Source: Dicyema japonicum (lineage: Eukaryota; Dicyemida; Rhombozoa; Dicyemidae). From it: a DNA stretch of 64,000 bases. Numbering within the stretch: position 1 is the stretch's first letter; each line of letters begins with the position of its first letter. The DNA is taken from the NCBI GenBank assembly GCA_011109175.1, contig RDEW01000012.1:1153220-1217219 (forward strand), in the 5' to 3' direction. The notes below the pieces were generated by a model. It saw nothing but the letters and a program-made list of their open reading frames with translations, was not told where the DNA came from and made no database searches. Below are positions 34,749 through 45,379 of this stretch, one piece after another. The translations under genes were made by a program, and so were the position numbers.

Positions 34749-35480
34749 CGAAGATAATTGTTGATGGAATCGATAAACCCCAGTGTGTGTTTTGTGATGC
34801 AATTTTTTATAATTCAAATTTGATACCTTCGAAGCTGAACGGACATTTTAAATCTATCCACGGAGGCAAAACGCTCAGGACTGATCTTGAATGTTTGAAG
34901 GCAAAACGATATCCAAGGAACGCTTCTGAAGCTTGGAATTCCCTATATATACATATCGTCACTTTTTAGCGTCATTCATAATAGCATCGGAAATATTAAT
35001 GATTCTAATACTGGATCGTTTACCCATTTTGCCTCAAAATAGAGAAGATGGACGATAGAGATGGGGATAAAGACAATTTGATTAAAATGTAACATAACTG
35101 AAAATGTTGTATGACTTAAATTCTTTGGAGATTTTTTTGGTGCGGTTCGCAAGTTGGGTTTCCTCAAAAATGCACAGCAAGTTCTGGCTCTGTTTGCAGC
35201 AGATTGCTATGTGAATCTAGATTTTCATCTCTACTACATATAAAAATAAGTACTGGAAAACCCTGAAAACGATCTCAGAATTGCTCAAGCAAACAAAAAA
35301 CCACGTTTTAAAATTAAATAAAACTAAAAGGCTGGAAAAGTCTGAAAAAACCTAACTAATTTTTTCGAATAAAATTCGAATTTTATTAGATTTAAAATCG
35401 GGGGTGCGAGGTTGGCTTTTAACATTTTTTGGGCTGCGAACTCAAAACAAATCGTGAAACGCTGGATTAATGGAAGATTG
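34749..35480 (+). mobile_element. hAT remnant with BED zinc finger
   Basis: 34770-34960 reads PQCVFCDAIFYNSNLIPSKL and NGHFKSIHGG, the BED-type finger of ZBED-like hAT transposases (C-x2-C ... H-x5-H). Sequence up to about 35480 (gggggtgcgaggttgg, gtgaaacgctgg) resembles a hAT right end. The catalytic domain is missing. Confidence 0.6.
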
Positions 35481-35639
35481 TTCTTAACAACCCAGATGGG
35501 GGTTTGCACTCTGAAGAAGAAGCTCATAATTCTTCAAAAGTCAATTGGACAAAATCTATGGAATCAACCCATGTGAACATAAGAATGCAATTATTCACTA
35601 AAAGACCTCAAGGATTTTGAGATGAACTAAAGGAACTAA

Positions 35640-36000
35640 AAGGACAAATAAACATGGTGTGTACGCTGATATTCGCCCAACACATCGTCGAATGTAAGAC
35701 TGAAGTTCAACAAGGTGTCCCCCTGCTCTTCGCCTTGGGTATCGACTGCACAGCATCGACGATGCGAACTCCATTGAACCTCTATACCTGGACGACGCGA
35801 CCGTCGGAGGTAATTAGGAACTTGTGGTGGCAAAAGTTTAGTCCGCCATCTCTGCACTTGGGTTGGAAACCGAACCCGTATAAATGTGAAATTATAAACG
35901 TCGCTTGCGGATAGGAAGACTTCTGCAGTGCAGTGGCTGCTATTTCTACTTGTTTCCGCGTATATCTCGGTCACCCAACTCGAAAATGCAATTTTTCTTT
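35640..36000 (+). mobile_element. LINE-Q reverse transcriptase fragment
   Basis: 35690-35900 reads CKTEVQQGVPLLFALGIDCT, then LGWKPNPYKCEIINVACG and, past a stop, RVYLGHPTR. This matches the GVQQG...LGLELN..K..LIN order of the copy at 9671-10177. Confidence 0.6.
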
Positions 36001-36202
36001 GCTCTCCTCCATTTTGTAATAATGTGTCAGCTCTCCTGGAATGGAAAAAATAATTTCACATCAAATCTACAAACTCTGGATTCCCACATGTCTTTATTCT
36101 TCCTCAGGAATTTTCACCTTACTTCCTTTTCTTCTTGCCACAACTTTTTTTTCTTTTACAGACAGCCCCATGTTTCACGGACATGAACTTTTGGAAAGCC
36201 AT
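36000..36202 (-). CDS. Possible small gene with two 24-nt introns, unidentified
   Basis: From ATG 36202 the minus strand reads MAFQKFMSVKHGAVCKRKKS, then CGKKKRK. A 24-nt GT...AG gap (36099-36122) joins to IKTCGNPEFVDLM, and a second one (36036-36059) joins to RADTLLQNGGEQRKIAFSSW. Two canonical in-phase introns argue for a real gene. However, the frame then runs antisense into the LINE-Q fragment, so its 3' end may be truncated or chimeric. No family recognised. Confidence 0.3.
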
Positions 36203-36349
36203 TAATTCAAGTCTGGAAATATTTACAGCGTGAAACTACTTTTTGTGCGTACAAAAAAAGAATTAAATAATTTTATTGGTAACTAGAAAAACACAGCCCT
36301 TCAGACGAGAGTAGGTAATGTTTCCATTACTTAAACCTCACCTAGGAGA

Positions 36350-36500
36350 ACTCACGTTTATTAACCCCATACTTCGAAAAACAAGTCAGCAACAAATTAA
36401 GCGTATCCAGTTCACATGGTGGCCGACGCAGAGAGATGAATCTTTGAATCTTCCCAGAACCAAAAGAAAGGGAAAACACTGTCCCGTTCTTAAATATACA
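36350..36500 (-). other. Exon-like minus-strand frame of unknown identity
   Basis: The frame CIFKNGTVFSLSFGSGKIQ, RFISLRRPPCELDTLNLLLT, ending REFS, runs to a TAG after an acceptor-like tatattttag. An AATAAA lies about 60 nt beyond. No upstream exon fits before the divergent TOM20 gene, so it may be a relict. Confidence 0.2.
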
Positions 36501-36622
36501 CGAGACACACCTAAAATATATTTTTATTTATTTACTTAACTGTTTCTAGTTATAATTTAAATGCTGAATATTTTAAATTAAAATACAAAATTTAAATAAT
36601 AAGACTCGTGTTGCATAATTTG

Positions 36623-37103
36623 ATGTGGTCTCAACTATCAATGTATTAATAATTGTGAAAATAAGGAATTTTACTAAGGTGCTCTCATTCAGTCTAATTG
36701 GACTGGGAGTATCTGCCTTCGTGGGCTATTGCGTTTACTTTGATAAAAAACGTAGAAGTGACCCCAAATTCAAGGAAAAGCTCCACAAAAGTAAAAAGTG
36801 GTTATTATCAAAGGACGTGAGAGAAAAACAAAAAAGAAGTCAATTCCTGTACTTTTGTAGTATTACCCAAAGAACCTCGACTTTACAAACCCCAACAGCA
36901 TTGAACAGTTTTTCTACAACGAGATCCATCAGGGAGAGGTCTGTCTCGAGGCGGGAAACAAAGAGGATGCTCTCAATCACCTATCTAACGCTCTGGCCTT
37001 TGCTCCTAACGACGATATTCTCTCTGTTCTCAGTCAGACTCTTCCCCCAGACTTTGTGCAGGAACTAGTTTATATGATTCCTCAGAAGAAAGCGGTTATC
37101 TAG
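36623..37103 (+). CDS. TOMM20: TOM20, mitochondrial outer-membrane import receptor
   Basis: Starts at ATG 36623 (MWSQLSMNFTKVLSFSLIGL). Introns lie at 36643-36665 (23 nt), 36791-36813 (23) and 36849-36872 (24); the stop is TAG 37101-37103. The spliced product is 136 residues, close to the usual 145. The N-terminal membrane anchor (residues 12-31) is followed by the signature YCVYFDKKRRSDPKFKEKL, nearly the animal TOM20 motif. The cytosolic domain reads SIEQFFYNEIHQGEVCLEAG, then a TPR-like helix (DALNHLSNALAF) and LSQTLPPDFVQELV. TOM20 binds amphipathic presequences on the cytosolic face of the outer membrane. The first intron splits the second Met codon as AT|G. The short acidic C-terminal tail of vertebrate TOM20 is missing. 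The reading has no frame breaks, so the gene looks functional. Confidence 0.92.
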
Positions 37104-37794
37104 TTTGGTTATAGAAAGGAGTTTGCACAACAACAAATCAAGTTTTCCATGTTCCCCCAACCCCCGCAGTCCACCGTCATAGTTGATGAAGTTGAGTGAT
37201 TTTTTGTTATCATTGGTTACTTTCTGAGTGATTTGTTGTTATTATTAAAATCCTCCGTGGATACTTTGAAGACTCTTTAAATGTGAGCTGACAGCATCCC
37301 AATGAGGAGTAAAGCAAAGATGACCTCGCTCGTATCGTCTCCCTTTGTCGGTTTGGGATCGCTTAGTTATATGAGGGAATTGGTTTCAGCATTTCTTGAT
37401 AACATTGGGTCACTGTGAGCCATGCAAGGAAAATGGGGGAGGGGCGTCTTAGAGGCTGGGAATACTTTACTAGTTAGTTTATCAGATATGAGGAGAATGT
37501 GTGGATTTTCAGAAGTTGGAATCCATCCAGATCCTCCCAATTCTTATGGAAAATTCCAAGTCATTGTGTTCCGACTCTCTAGGCAGGATGATTAGGTGAA
37601 AGTCTCCATTATGTTCTTAAATCCACTAGTCTGTTTAGTCTCCTGAAGACACCTGGTGGCTACTTGTATGTCTCTAAGTCTTTGCACAACATGGTTTACT
37701 TAACTGCATAAATTTTTAACATACTTAGATTGCCATCAAATGGAAAATATCTATGTCCTCAATAATTATAGCCTTTTCTCGAGAGTCGTAATTT
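37104..37794. other. Unassigned, some open minus-strand frame
   Basis: A minus frame around 37540-37370 is open for about 57 codons (ELGGSGWIPTSENPHILLIS, then HFPCMAHSDPMLSRNAE) and follows an in-frame stop. I do not recognise it. The rest is non-coding. Confidence 0.25.
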
Positions 37795-37965
37795 CTATGA
37801 CTCTGAAGTCCTTCTTGGTTGAACGCTTGTTCAAGATGGTCCGATCTGACAATCGTGGGTTCGAATCCGAAAGATGGAGTTTTCAGCAAAGGTCAATTTT
37901 CGTAAGACTGATTCTACCGTGAGGTGACGAGTCTTTCTTGCATGACACAGCGGCTGAAAGGGATC
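37795..37965 (+). repeat. tRNA-derived SINE family 3, copy 1
   Basis: Contains a B box-like gtgggttcgaatccgaaag, then caatttt and a gtgaggtgacgagtctttc tail. The same blocks recur in order on the minus strand at 46990-47140. Confidence 0.55.
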
Positions 37966-38039
37966 TTCCTGTCTCTCACTTACGAAATCCACTGGCGAAA
38001 ACTACTATTATGAAAACTCTTTCGTCAAAGAGTGAAGTG

Positions 38040-38290
38040 ATTTCTGAGACGATAGATGTGTGATGAAAATGGAAGAGACTGGACATACTTCTTCATCTCT
38101 CTTCTGCAGCTGAAGCCTGAGTTGATATAGCCGCTTGGCTCCATGTGGTCACTTGATTGAAGATTTCTCTTTCTTCCCTCTTGTGGCGTCATTTGATCCA
38201 CCTTACTCAAGAGACGCCCAATGCCTGACCGGTATTCAAAAGATTCATCATTTACAACACTGGGAGACAATTTCGCTTCCTGCCATTGAG
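38040..38290 (+). repeat. Diverged copy of repeat family R
   Basis: Retains ggctccatgtggtcactt, cttgtggcgtcatttgatcc and gagacgcccaatgcctgacc in the same order as copy 1, with many substitutions. Confidence 0.5.
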
Positions 38291-38479
38291 TCCTGCAATT
38301 GACTTCAGCTTCCCAGATAATGAGAAAGGGTTAACAAATACTAAATCCACCTTGAAGAGATGAAGACTGAAGTATACTAAACAAAAACTAAAAAATTAGA
38401 AGGAACTGGGAACGTAACCTCGACGTTCGTCCAGTAGCCACTACCAGGAAACTAATAAATAATTTCAAGAACATAGTTT

Positions 38480-38660
38480 AACGTTTTTAAATTTTTTATT
38501 TGGTCCAATGACGGCTAAGTTCTTGCGAGAACTCGGAGGATTGCTTGCCAGAAAGAAAAGAATCAACGAGAAGGGTTACGGCTAAGACAAAATATTGGAA
38601 TAGCCATACTCCGAGGAAACTCGTTCGTAAACCACGCAGCAGGCTTCCTCAACTAACATT
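38480..38660 (+). mobile_element. LINE-Q 3' fragment
   Basis: Reads GLRLRQNIGIAILRGNSFVN followed by HAAGFLN and a stop, the end of the LINE-Q protein. Confidence 0.55.
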
Positions 38661-38899
38661 TGTTTATTGTTAAAAAAATTTTTTTAATATAAAATTAATT
38701 TCCATCTTGAAACTGTCACTCGACGAACCATGTTGTCAAAAAGATCCTCATTCACCAACCAAAAATTGAGTTCTAAGGTTATCCTTCTGCTATGAAATTG
38801 GTAAATCCGAAACATCCATATTTCAAAACGACTGGTTTCAAACGTCTCCCGAGTCTATTAAGAAAGGTGACGAGAGTTGTTGCTTGCAACTACAGCAGG

Positions 38900-39180
38900 T
38901 TAACCACATGAAAACTATTGTGTCAACGAATATCTGCGGATCTTCTTTTCCTCGAGATATTCGGGTAAACCTGACGTGCCTCCGATGTGGTCACCACGTG
39001 GGTCTCAACGCCTTCCTATATTAGACCAGGCAGACAAAGCCGCCACTCTGCCCTTCATGTACACGGGACAGATCACATTTTCTAGTGTCCTGACACGCCT
39101 TTTGTGTCAACCTTTTAGATCTCTGGGAACTTCCGCTATTGGTAGTCACGTTTTTGTTTGCCAACTGTGTCATTCACTTA
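38900..39180 (+). mobile_element. Jockey-like LINE terminal zinc-finger fragment
   Basis: LTCLRCGHHVGLNAFLY followed by TRQTKPPLCPSCTRDRSHFL resembles the LRLGHT-LN-HLYR...PLCPHC...HFL C-terminal domain of jockey-like LINEs. Confidence 0.5.
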
Positions 39181-39399
39181 ATGCAAAAAAATTTTTTATA
39201 CTAATTTTTTACAAAAACAAAAATTGGCTATTTCGTCTCTAAACTTTAAGAGAAATCAGATCGAAAAGTTAACCGCGTTCATCGAGATCTCTGAGCGGGT
39301 TAAGATGGCCACTGAGCAATTTTTCAGATTTTTACACTTTTTTCATTGATTTGGTTTTATTGTTTAAATTTTTTAATAAGTTATTAGAAAGTTTCCCAC

Positions 39400-39905
39400 G
39401 TTTCTGCAAAGAGCTAGAAAACCATTTGGAAAAGTGGTTACCAATGTGGAAGAATGCCTATTGGTCTTGAAGAAGGACACTCCGATGTGAGGAGACATTT
39501 TAGGAAAACAGTGGGATCGTTGATAGACAACTCGAGGAGAATCTGGGGTTACTAGCTACTTGTTATATATAGTCTTGGTCCATGTTTGGTTTTTTGCCGG
39601 AAATGGGATTTTCATGAGTGTTCTTTGGAGATCAGTGGAGGTTTTCCTTATGTATCTGCGGTTACTGGATTCAAGTAATGGGTCAAGCGATTTTCTGAGA
39701 TATTGTAAGCTCCTTGTTCAAGATGGTCACCCAAAGACAGAATTTTTGACTCCCGATATATGTGCCTAATGGGATATGATTTTTATATCTCTCAATTCTG
39801 AACTTTGAACCTGCTGCAGCTTTTTTATGAGGGAGAGTGATATACATGGACCCCAACTTGGGGAGGCATAATTCAGTGTCGTCTTGATGAATTGCTTGTA
39901 CAGGA
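39400..39905 (-). mobile_element. LINE reverse-transcriptase C-terminal fragment (minus)
   Basis: The minus strand near 39900-39790 reads LLYKQFIKTTLNYASPSWGP, then LIKKLQQVQSSELRDI, the thumb region of jockey-like LINEs. The rest is decayed. Confidence 0.6.
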
Positions 39906-40195
39906 GCTTTAGAAACTCATTTTCAATGACCAACTACTGCTCGAGCGATGTTTGATTTTCGATTTGTTCGACGTGCTTGTTAAAGCAGAGTTCGGTACTT
40001 TTTTCTCTTCTGATCCTCGAACTTGCTTAGAAGCATGACCTGGGTCCGAGACTATCGGAGAGTACGTATCAACACACGTAGCGTCCCAAACAAGGTTCCG
40101 ACCATTAACAAAGGGGAATGATGTCCTCCCGTTTGCCATTGCCCTGGTTACTCTTCGTGGACATAAATTCGGACGGACTGCATAGGACAATTATG
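39906..40195 (-). mobile_element. LINE-Q 3' fragment (minus)
   Basis: The minus frame 40190-39909 includes TSFPFVNGRNLVWDATCVDT and YSPIVSDPG, the WDATC-DT motif of the LINE-Q C-terminal region. Confidence 0.6.
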
Positions 40196-42139
40196 ATTTT
40201 CGATAGAGAACCCCCATATTGAACCTAAAAAGTTTTATTATTCAAATTTGGGAGTTATTACAAGTGAAGATACTCTCTGGTATTAACATGAAACAGTATA
40301 GCACCACCTCTTCTCTTGTCCGGGTCCACCTTTGAGTTCTTTGCCGCATCGAGTGTACCTGTTAGATCTCAAGAGCGTCTGCTCTTGGTTGTGACTGTCC
40401 TACTAGCCACGGCTTCCTTCACTTAAGGGTACCGGGGGTCAATAAATGGAACCCTGGACGATCAAAACTATTTAATACATGACCCAGCGAGTGTGGTTGA
40501 GTCTTCTTTATTCACTCCTGATCCCTTCCGGTGGCTAACAGGGAAGTAACTACCAAAATTTACCAAGCAAACTATTCGTTAGTTACTTGGTATAAGAAAA
40601 AGTTAGGTCTTTGGCTAAAAAATAACAGTTTTCTCCGCGAGCAGGAGACCCACGTGAAAACTGTAGTTGGCTCTGGTTCAGAGTTAGTTAAATGCACTCC
40701 CGCGTTACCCATATGCTTAGGGTTCCGCTTGTACTCTTCACTATCCGCTCTACAAGTTTTCTCCATGTAACTTTCCTTCTTGCACGTCTCCCCAGTTCAT
40801 CGATGAATCTGTGATGAGGTCTCCTGTTTAGTGTTCGAAGCGACTCCTCTGACGTTGAAGGTTGCAATTGTAAAGGGGTAGACTAGACAGACTGAGAGTA
40901 CGATAAAGACAACATTTTTAGGGAGGTGCTAGTTAGTTACCAACCCCTACTTCGCTACCTCGATGAGGCCGACTGTCCTCAGGCGTCCACAAGTCTCTGA
41001 GGTTGGCAGGGCTCCTAAACAAGATAACTTCTTGTAGAATCAATTGGTTTGAACGGAAGAAGCTAAGACCCAGATTCGTCATTTAGGAGGAAGTGTGGGA
41101 GGCCCATCCAGTAGACTGTTCCAAACTAGTCTTCGGATTGCTTTGGTAGAGACGTAATCATAAATAATCTTTTACTGAAGAAAAACATTATTTTTAAAGA
41201 TTTAAAAAAATATCCACCGTTTTTAAAGACATAAACCAAAGTTTCCAAAGCTTCAAAAGAAGTTGGTAGAATGGATAGAGGTAGTAGTGTCTAAAGGTAT
41301 TTTTCGAAAAATCAATTTATAGGTGGTTTTCTGAATGATACCTTAGTATCTACCAAAGTCGTATTTTTTGCATTAATAAAAATTCTTTATAAGATTCAAA
41401 AAATAGTGAACAAGAATCGGAAAAAATAAGACCTTAGACAAAAAGATATTGTAGTTAAATTAACTGCAACGGAGACTGAGCTCTTATCTAATGTTGAGAA
41501 TGAGCAATGAAATTTTGTTCAAGAAAGTACAAATCGAGTATATTGAAGTTAGGATTTAAATTTTAAATTTAATAATATGTTTTTTTTATTTAAAAATTTT
41601 TCTAAAAAATTTTGTTCACTTCTTTAAAAATATTGATTTTATTTTTTCAAATTGACCACTTCACAATTTGTCCTCGAAATTCCAAGGAACCAAAAATGGC
41701 CAACTTGTGAAGGTCGACTGTATTTCATAAATATAGAGGATTAATATGTGTGGTGGTGGTGGATTATTATTAATCCTGAAGTGAGCACAAGGATTATAAT
41801 ATTAACGAAAAATCACTCAAACCACAATAAATGGCATATGAACTATATCACAGATGACTCACAATAATTAATTAACATTACATGACTCACCTACTTGATG
41901 CCACACTTGCATAAAGTGGTGAAAAAGCAACCATGGATTGCGTCCTATCTTGCTCTTCTTCTGTGACATTGGGAGTTTATTTGCTGACTTTAATTTCCAT
42001 TAGAAATGTGATTTGTTGAGTTATTTCAGCGAAATTGACGTAACAATAATAATCCTAATCCTAGGATTCACTAATAGTATTAAGTTTGTGCCCAAATAAA
42101 TTTTATTATTCTTAGCAACACACACAGAATCATATTAAC
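40196..42139. other. Decayed retrotransposon DNA and AT-rich spacer
   Basis: The minus strand at 40800-40570 (RRARRKVTWRKLVERIV in one frame) resembles a LINE C-terminus. 40280-41160 is otherwise GC-balanced but without a readable frame. 41160-42139 is AT-rich with nothing recognised. Confidence 0.35.
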
Positions 42140-42345
42140 ACCATACACGTGCAGCTTCTGACAGATGATCCCCCAAGTTTTCCCAATCTTGGGCAGGATG
42201 AGATTCGCACCCGGATATTACATACATCTGACACTCCCTTTGTTCAGAACTCCGAGTTTCCGTCACCTCTCCCGTTCACATGAGAAGGAAGACAAGGGCT
42301 TTCATCCAACATGAAGCAGGTAGTCATAGAAGGACCCACCAACTA
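42140..42345 (-). repeat. tRNA-derived SINE family 2, copy 1
   Basis: Shares the blocks acacgtgc, gacagatgatc, tcacct and ggaagacaagggctttcatcc with copies at 57200-57353/58863-58915 and 58916-59070. The minus strand carries a B box-like gggtgcgaatctc. Confidence 0.65.
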
Positions 42346-42478
42346 AACTTTACGACCAATTACCACATGAATTATTTTATTGTTCTGAGTTTTGTATAAA
42401 ATTTTATAAATAAAAAATTAAGTTTTTATTAAATTAAGTTTTTATTAAGTGTTAATAAATCAAAAAGTTAACAAGAGT

Positions 42479-43325
42479 TCACAGTCCGTTTTCATTGGTT
42501 TCCTCAGAGGTATCAGTCACCTTCTCTTCTTCATCGAATTCATTGGAACTCCCAGTAGGCCTTGTAGAATCTGAATTATTGCCATAAGCATAATTATTGT
42601 TGTAGTAATAGTTTTGTCCCACCGAGGGGAATCCATTTTCCATGTACGCGTATGATTGATCGAATTGTTGGAGAAACTGCATGTGATCATTTCCGTGGTA
42701 GTAGAAAATTCCTGGATTGTACCACACATTTTCAGTGTCCCCCATTCCAAAGTTAGACATCATGTGATCTCTGTATGTTCTATCATACTCATTCATGTAC
42801 TCATAGTCCCCTTGTCTTATTTCATTTTGAAGAGCCATGTATGCTGAATCAACGGATGAGAGCCGGTTTACACTTTTGGTTGGATTGCCTGATGAATGTC
42901 CAGAATCCCGGCTTGAGGAGACTTTTTGAATATGCCTATCTTTGGCTCTTCTGTTTTTGAACCACACTTGAATTCTCGATTCAGGCAATCCAATTCTTTC
43001 CGCCGCATCTTCTCCGGGCAAATATAGGTCGGATATTTGTATTCTGAAAATAAACGTTCGAGGATCGTCAACTGATCCCGAGTATACGTGGTTCGCTCTC
43101 TCCTCTGTTTTCTCACATATCCTATTTCCTATTAGCTCAGAGACTAACCTCGCTTTATGCTGTAATATGAATTATTCGGCGATCCATTTTCTCTACTAAA
43201 ATATTTATAATTCAAATTTTTAAAAATTTATAAAATTGCATAAAAATTAGCAAAAAGTGAAATGAAAAGATTTCGTAATACAAAGCTGATAACTCACCCC
43301 CAGCCATTCCAGCAGTTCCGGTCAT
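42479..43325 (-). CDS. Otx-like paired-class homeobox transcription factor (one frame break in the homeodomain)
   Basis: The homeodomain is read in two frames. VRKQRRERTTYTRDQLTILE then RLFSEYKYP gives helices 1 and 2a; DLYLPGEDAAERIGLPESRI and QVWFKNRRAKDRH give helices 2b and 3. RKQRRERTTYTRDQL is close to the Otx hallmark and LPESR-QVWFKNRRAK is the DNA-contacting helix. The recognition-helix position 50 residue is K, as in Otx/bicoid proteins. One base is missing near 43030-43032, between KYP and DLY. The C-terminal 120 residues are rich in Tyr, Asn and Gly and end acidic (DEEEKVTDTSEETNENGL). Upstream exons are inferred: a 27-nt intron at 43122-43148, exon 43149-43195 and possibly a first exon from ATG 43325 (donor GTGAGT). 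Their phases do not all agree. An AATAAA lies about 35 nt past the TGA. The protein is short for Otx (usually about 290). Confidence 0.75.
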
Positions 43326-43356
43326 TTTTGCAAAACTCGAGCGGTCGCCTGGCTTT

Positions 43357-43671
43357 TTAAATTTTGAAAAATACGTAGAAATGGCGTCTTTGTCGATTTT
43401 TCATTTGCGAGAATTGGGAAGTATTCTTGACCATAATTGTCAATTCTTTCCATTGTATTCCAAACAATTTGTATTTGTCTGACGGAATATGGTGAAAAAA
43501 CGTGCTCAGAGAATGAACTAGGTGATTCAAAATATACACGTGTTCGTCGTTATAAACAATTGTATTGAGTTCTATGACATTCGACTGGAATGTTACTCGG
43601 TCCCTTGAATCAATGGATCTGCTCCAACAGACCACAGCAAGACCGGAAACAGGGAAAGCCCGACACGTCAT
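43357..43671 (-). CDS. Unidentified 104-residue ORF directly upstream of the Otx-like gene
   Basis: Begins with a true ATG at 43671 (MTCRAFPVSGLAVVCWSRSI) and stays open through NTIVYNDEHVYILNHLVHSL, STFFHHIPSDKYKLFGIQW to QRRHFYVFFKI and TAA at 43357. The stop is 31 nt before the likely ATG of the homeobox gene on the same strand, with no AATAAA between. This suggests a shared transcript or a 5' exon of that gene. The opposite strand also has a short open frame (SLESMDLLQQTTARPETGKA) ending just before AATAAA near 43700, so strand is uncertain. No family recognised. Confidence 0.35.
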   Translation of the reverse strand: MTCRAFPVSGLAVVCWSRSIDSRDRVTFQSNVIELNTIVYNDEHVYILNHLVHSLSTFFHHIPSDKYKLFGIQWKELTIMVKNTSQFSQMKNRQRRHFYVFFKI

Positions 43672-44061
43672 AGAGTCCTTCCCTTGGCTTACTTAATGAA
43701 TAAATTAGTCATATTTCAAAACTGACCACAGTTAATTTAATCCGCAAATATTAGTTTTTATCCGCTTGGCCTTAATTAACTTAGTTTTGGCTATGACTAA
43801 ACGTTAATTTAATTTGTGTTGTCTCCCACAGTAAATTGACTCAATCCTAACGCATTGTCCATAGTTTGGATTAATTATGATTCCGGCTTTGTTAAGCTTA
43901 TTAAGAAGCAATATATTGGATTTTAAAAAATAATGAGAAAATACAATATTTCAAATATAAATTTTGTTAAAAATTCAGATAATCATTTCTGGATATTCTT
44001 GAATATTCAGAGAATCGAAATTGATTCCATTCACACTGATGGATATTCTTGAAAAACCAGG
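43672..44061. other. AT-rich spacer
   Basis: No gene or repeat recognised. Confidence 0.4.
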
Positions 44062-44190
44062 AGGTTCCGGGTTCGAATCTCGCTGCTGTCTATTCGGTTG
44101 AAGGTTCCACGGATTATGGTGCTTCTGGGTTGACGAGTGACTGTCATCAGTGTTTCAACACTCCGAAACCGGATTGTCTTCTGGAGTCAA
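44062..44190 (+). repeat. SINE family 1, 5'-truncated copy
   Basis: Keeps the B box (cgggttcgaatctcgctgct) and the tail ttgacgagtgac...gtcatcagtg...ggattgtct of the copy at 20963-21140 but lacks the A box. Confidence 0.65.
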
Positions 44191-44834
44191 TGCCTTAGCG
44201 GCAGGACTGTAACCATTTTGGATACGAAATTTCTGAACATTATAAAAGTCAGGATTTTGGGGGATAAATACTGTGTTAGATCCTTTTTGCGCTTTCCTCT
44301 GATTCCTGACACGTTTAGCTAGCAAAACCACTTTGATCTGTGGTCTCAGAGATGGTTTGAAAGCGAAGAAAGAAGTAAATCTGTTGAGCCTTTCGGTAGA
44401 TTAAGAAGATACGCCATTGGAACCATAATCCAAAATACCGTCCAATATGGGGGTGATAAGAACGGAGTGCGGAAAAAAAGTCAAGCGGAAAAAAGTCAAG
44501 CGGAAAAAAAGTCAAGTCCGTAAGGGGAAAAAAAAGTCAAGCGGAAGAAAAAAAGTCAAGTCATCTTTTTTTAGTTTATATCGCATTTTTTTGATACTAC
44601 TAGCATCTTTTAATTTTTAAAAAATTTTCAATACTTGACTTTTTTTCCGCTTGACTTTTTTTCCGCTTGACTTTTTTTTCTATTTTTGAAAATTTTTCGC
44701 TTGACTTTTTTTTCTATTTTTGAAAATTTTTCCCAAGTCCGCTAACGAAATCACGGACTTGACTTTTTTTTCCGCTTTGGTATAATCGCTTTGACTAAAT
44801 CCATTAAGAATTTCAACAAGGTAATAATAAATTT

Positions 44835-45195
44835 TTTTCCCTAACAATAGCCAACGAGATACGTTCTCGGAACCAACTAGTCTCTCGCAGATCCTTGTCA
44901 CAGCTTGAATCATGGAGCCGATCTTACGAACCAACTCATCTGCTTGGGGGCCAAAGATTCCTAGTATAATAAAATTGACTCGCGTTTTATCGATAGTGAT
45001 CGAGACAACTGGAGGAATAAGGGAAAATCGCTTCGCTTCTTAAAGAACTTGGACGCTTAGCTACACTAAAAGCCACGACGCACGTGAGACCGGGTGGCTA
45101 CTCCAGTTGATCTCTGTTGCAATCGTGAGAGGCAACGCAACGTCGATAATGTCGGCGGGTCCACTTTTGGATGGATGGCAGTTTTAAATATGCTT
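44835..45195. mobile_element. LINE-Q 3' fragments nested in the long-TIR element
   Basis: Minus-strand LGPQADELVRKIGSMIQAVT (44965-44890) is followed by a plus-strand fragment ending LISVAIVRGNATSIMSAGPL (45085-45170). Both are LINE-Q termini in opposite orientation. Confidence 0.55.
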
Positions 45196-45379
45196 TACTG
45201 GGGATAAATTAACGAATTAACACTTAATAATTTTTACAAATTTAATAAAATTGACTTAACTTTTTTCGCTTTGGTTTAATCTTTTTGACTTAATCAATAT
45301 ACGGATTTTAAGTTGAATTTTCCCGAAAAATAAGAAAGAATTCTCACAATCACGAATTTGACGAAAGTCAAATAAAACT

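Noticed and set aside
35636-35974. Minus-strand ORF of 112 codons as an independent gene
   Set aside because: Antisense to LINE-Q reverse-transcriptase sequence; at most the chimeric end of the candidate gene at 36000-36202.
43122-43297. A single 176-nt first intron in the Otx-like gene, phase-compatible with ATG 43325
   Set aside because: It reads in phase, but the 27-nt intron 43122-43148 with the exon 43149-43195 suits the other genes better. Left undecided rather than called.
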